Shown here one piece after another: positions 63,769 through 64,000 of a stretch of DNA of 64,000 nt. The notes below the pieces were generated by a model. The model had not been told where the DNA came from. It did no database searches and saw nothing but the letters and a program-made list of their open reading frames with translations. This DNA is from Aquimarina sp. MMG016. Its GTDB lineage: Bacteria; Bacteroidota; Bacteroidia; Flavobacteriales; Flavobacteriaceae. A program made the translations under genes and the position numbers. The stretch spans positions 124,001-188,000 of the forward strand of contig NZ_JAGJEA010000001.1 of NCBI RefSeq assembly GCF_018100805.1, written 5' to 3'. Position 1 is the stretch's first letter; every line of letters begins with the position of its first letter.

Positions 63769-64000
63769 CTAAAATTTTGATAAAAACTCTTTTGTCAAAT
63801 CATTGTAATCCTTTGCTCCATTAGCGTTTTTATCATAGGAATAAATATCCATACCCTTCTCCTGAGCATTTGCTAAGGAAATATTACTTCGTATATATGT
63901 TTTGAAAATCAAATCTTCAGAAAACTCCTCTTCAAGTTCTGACTTGATCTGTCGATTCATTTTTTTTCTTTTGTCATACTTTGTTAATACAAAACCTAAT
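63769..64000 (-). CDS. ParA-family ATPase, C-terminal fragment (runs off the right edge)
   Basis: The last 76 residues are present. They show the ParA/MinD C-terminal pattern: LTKYDKRKKMNRQ, then FKTYIRSNISLANAQEKGMDIYSY, and NGAKDYNDLTKEFL. The ATP-binding site lies beyond the window. It ends 24 bp before the DUF4157 gene, on the same strand, so the two are probably one transcript. It could place injection particles in the cell or belong to a plasmid/phage-like partition set. Confidence 0.78.
   Translation of the reverse strand, partial: LGFVLTKYDKRKKMNRQIKSELEEEFSEDLIFKTYIRSNISLANAQEKGMDIYSYDKNANGAKDYNDLTKEFLSKF

Noticed and set aside
1..64000. Search for tRNA, rRNA, CRISPR arrays, insertion sequences and prophage
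   Set aside because: No cloverleaf, regular repeat-spacer array, transposase or phage structural gene was recognised by eye.

Overview
The window looks like the chromosome of a marine member of the Flavobacteriaceae (Bacteroidota), possibly Aquimarina-like. The reasons are AT-rich DNA, SusC/SusD proteins, a type IX secretion sorting domain, promoter elements of the Bacteroidota type (TTG / TAnnTTTG), a class-V aminotransferase and EgtB/EgtD set, and family best guesses that are all flavobacterial. The species is an inference. I see no rRNA, tRNA, CRISPR array, insertion sequence or prophage.

Region 1 (1-25,989) is mostly core metabolism. It holds a fructosamine kinase (cut by the left edge), a membrane-anchored DHFR fusion, a class V aminotransferase, an egtB-egtD-DUF427 set lying between thyA and folA, a nucleoside transporter, a bifunctional nuclease, etfAB, pdhB, a DUF5686 outer-membrane protein, and a soluble plus a membrane pyrophosphatase. 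At 19,154-22,508 there is a compact DNA-repair island. A LexA/CI-like repressor (HTH plus S24 peptidase) is divergent from a DUF559 nuclease-like gene, a radical SAM protein and its TIGR03915/DUF4130 partner. Two identical 13-bp operators sit inside the divergent promoters.

Region 2 (26,324-59,430) is a large polysaccharide utilisation locus. I read it as a system for beta-1,3-xylan, probably together with beta-1,3-glucan, as in walls of siphonous green algae and some red algae. Secreted enzymes are a 1,420-residue protein with two GH26 domains and a T9SS tail, a GH26 lipoprotein, a GH16 lipoprotein and a GH-A clan enzyme. Import uses SusC, SusD and a two-domain surface lipoprotein. An eleven-gene operon (51,704 down to 38,142) encodes xylulokinase, xylose isomerase, an SSS symporter, a transaldolase-like aldolase, a PhyH dioxygenase, a GH-A enzyme, a Gfo/Idh oxidoreductase, an MFS sugar symporter, a GH43 beta-xylosidase, the GH26 lipoprotein and an aldose epimerase. 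Control is likely by a SusR/LuxR-type sensor-regulator and a LacI-family repressor. Two kinds of candidate binding sites can be seen: an almost identical composite motif before the large GH26 gene and before a Cys-rich lipoprotein, and AAACGTTT palindromes before susC and before the sensor gene.

Region 3 (59,431-64,000) is the end of a possible extracellular contractile injection system (eCIS) gene cluster on the minus strand: a ParA-like ATPase (cut by the right edge), a DUF4157 protein with a second, metzincin-like protease domain, a beta-propeller-like lipoprotein and an AAA ATPase.
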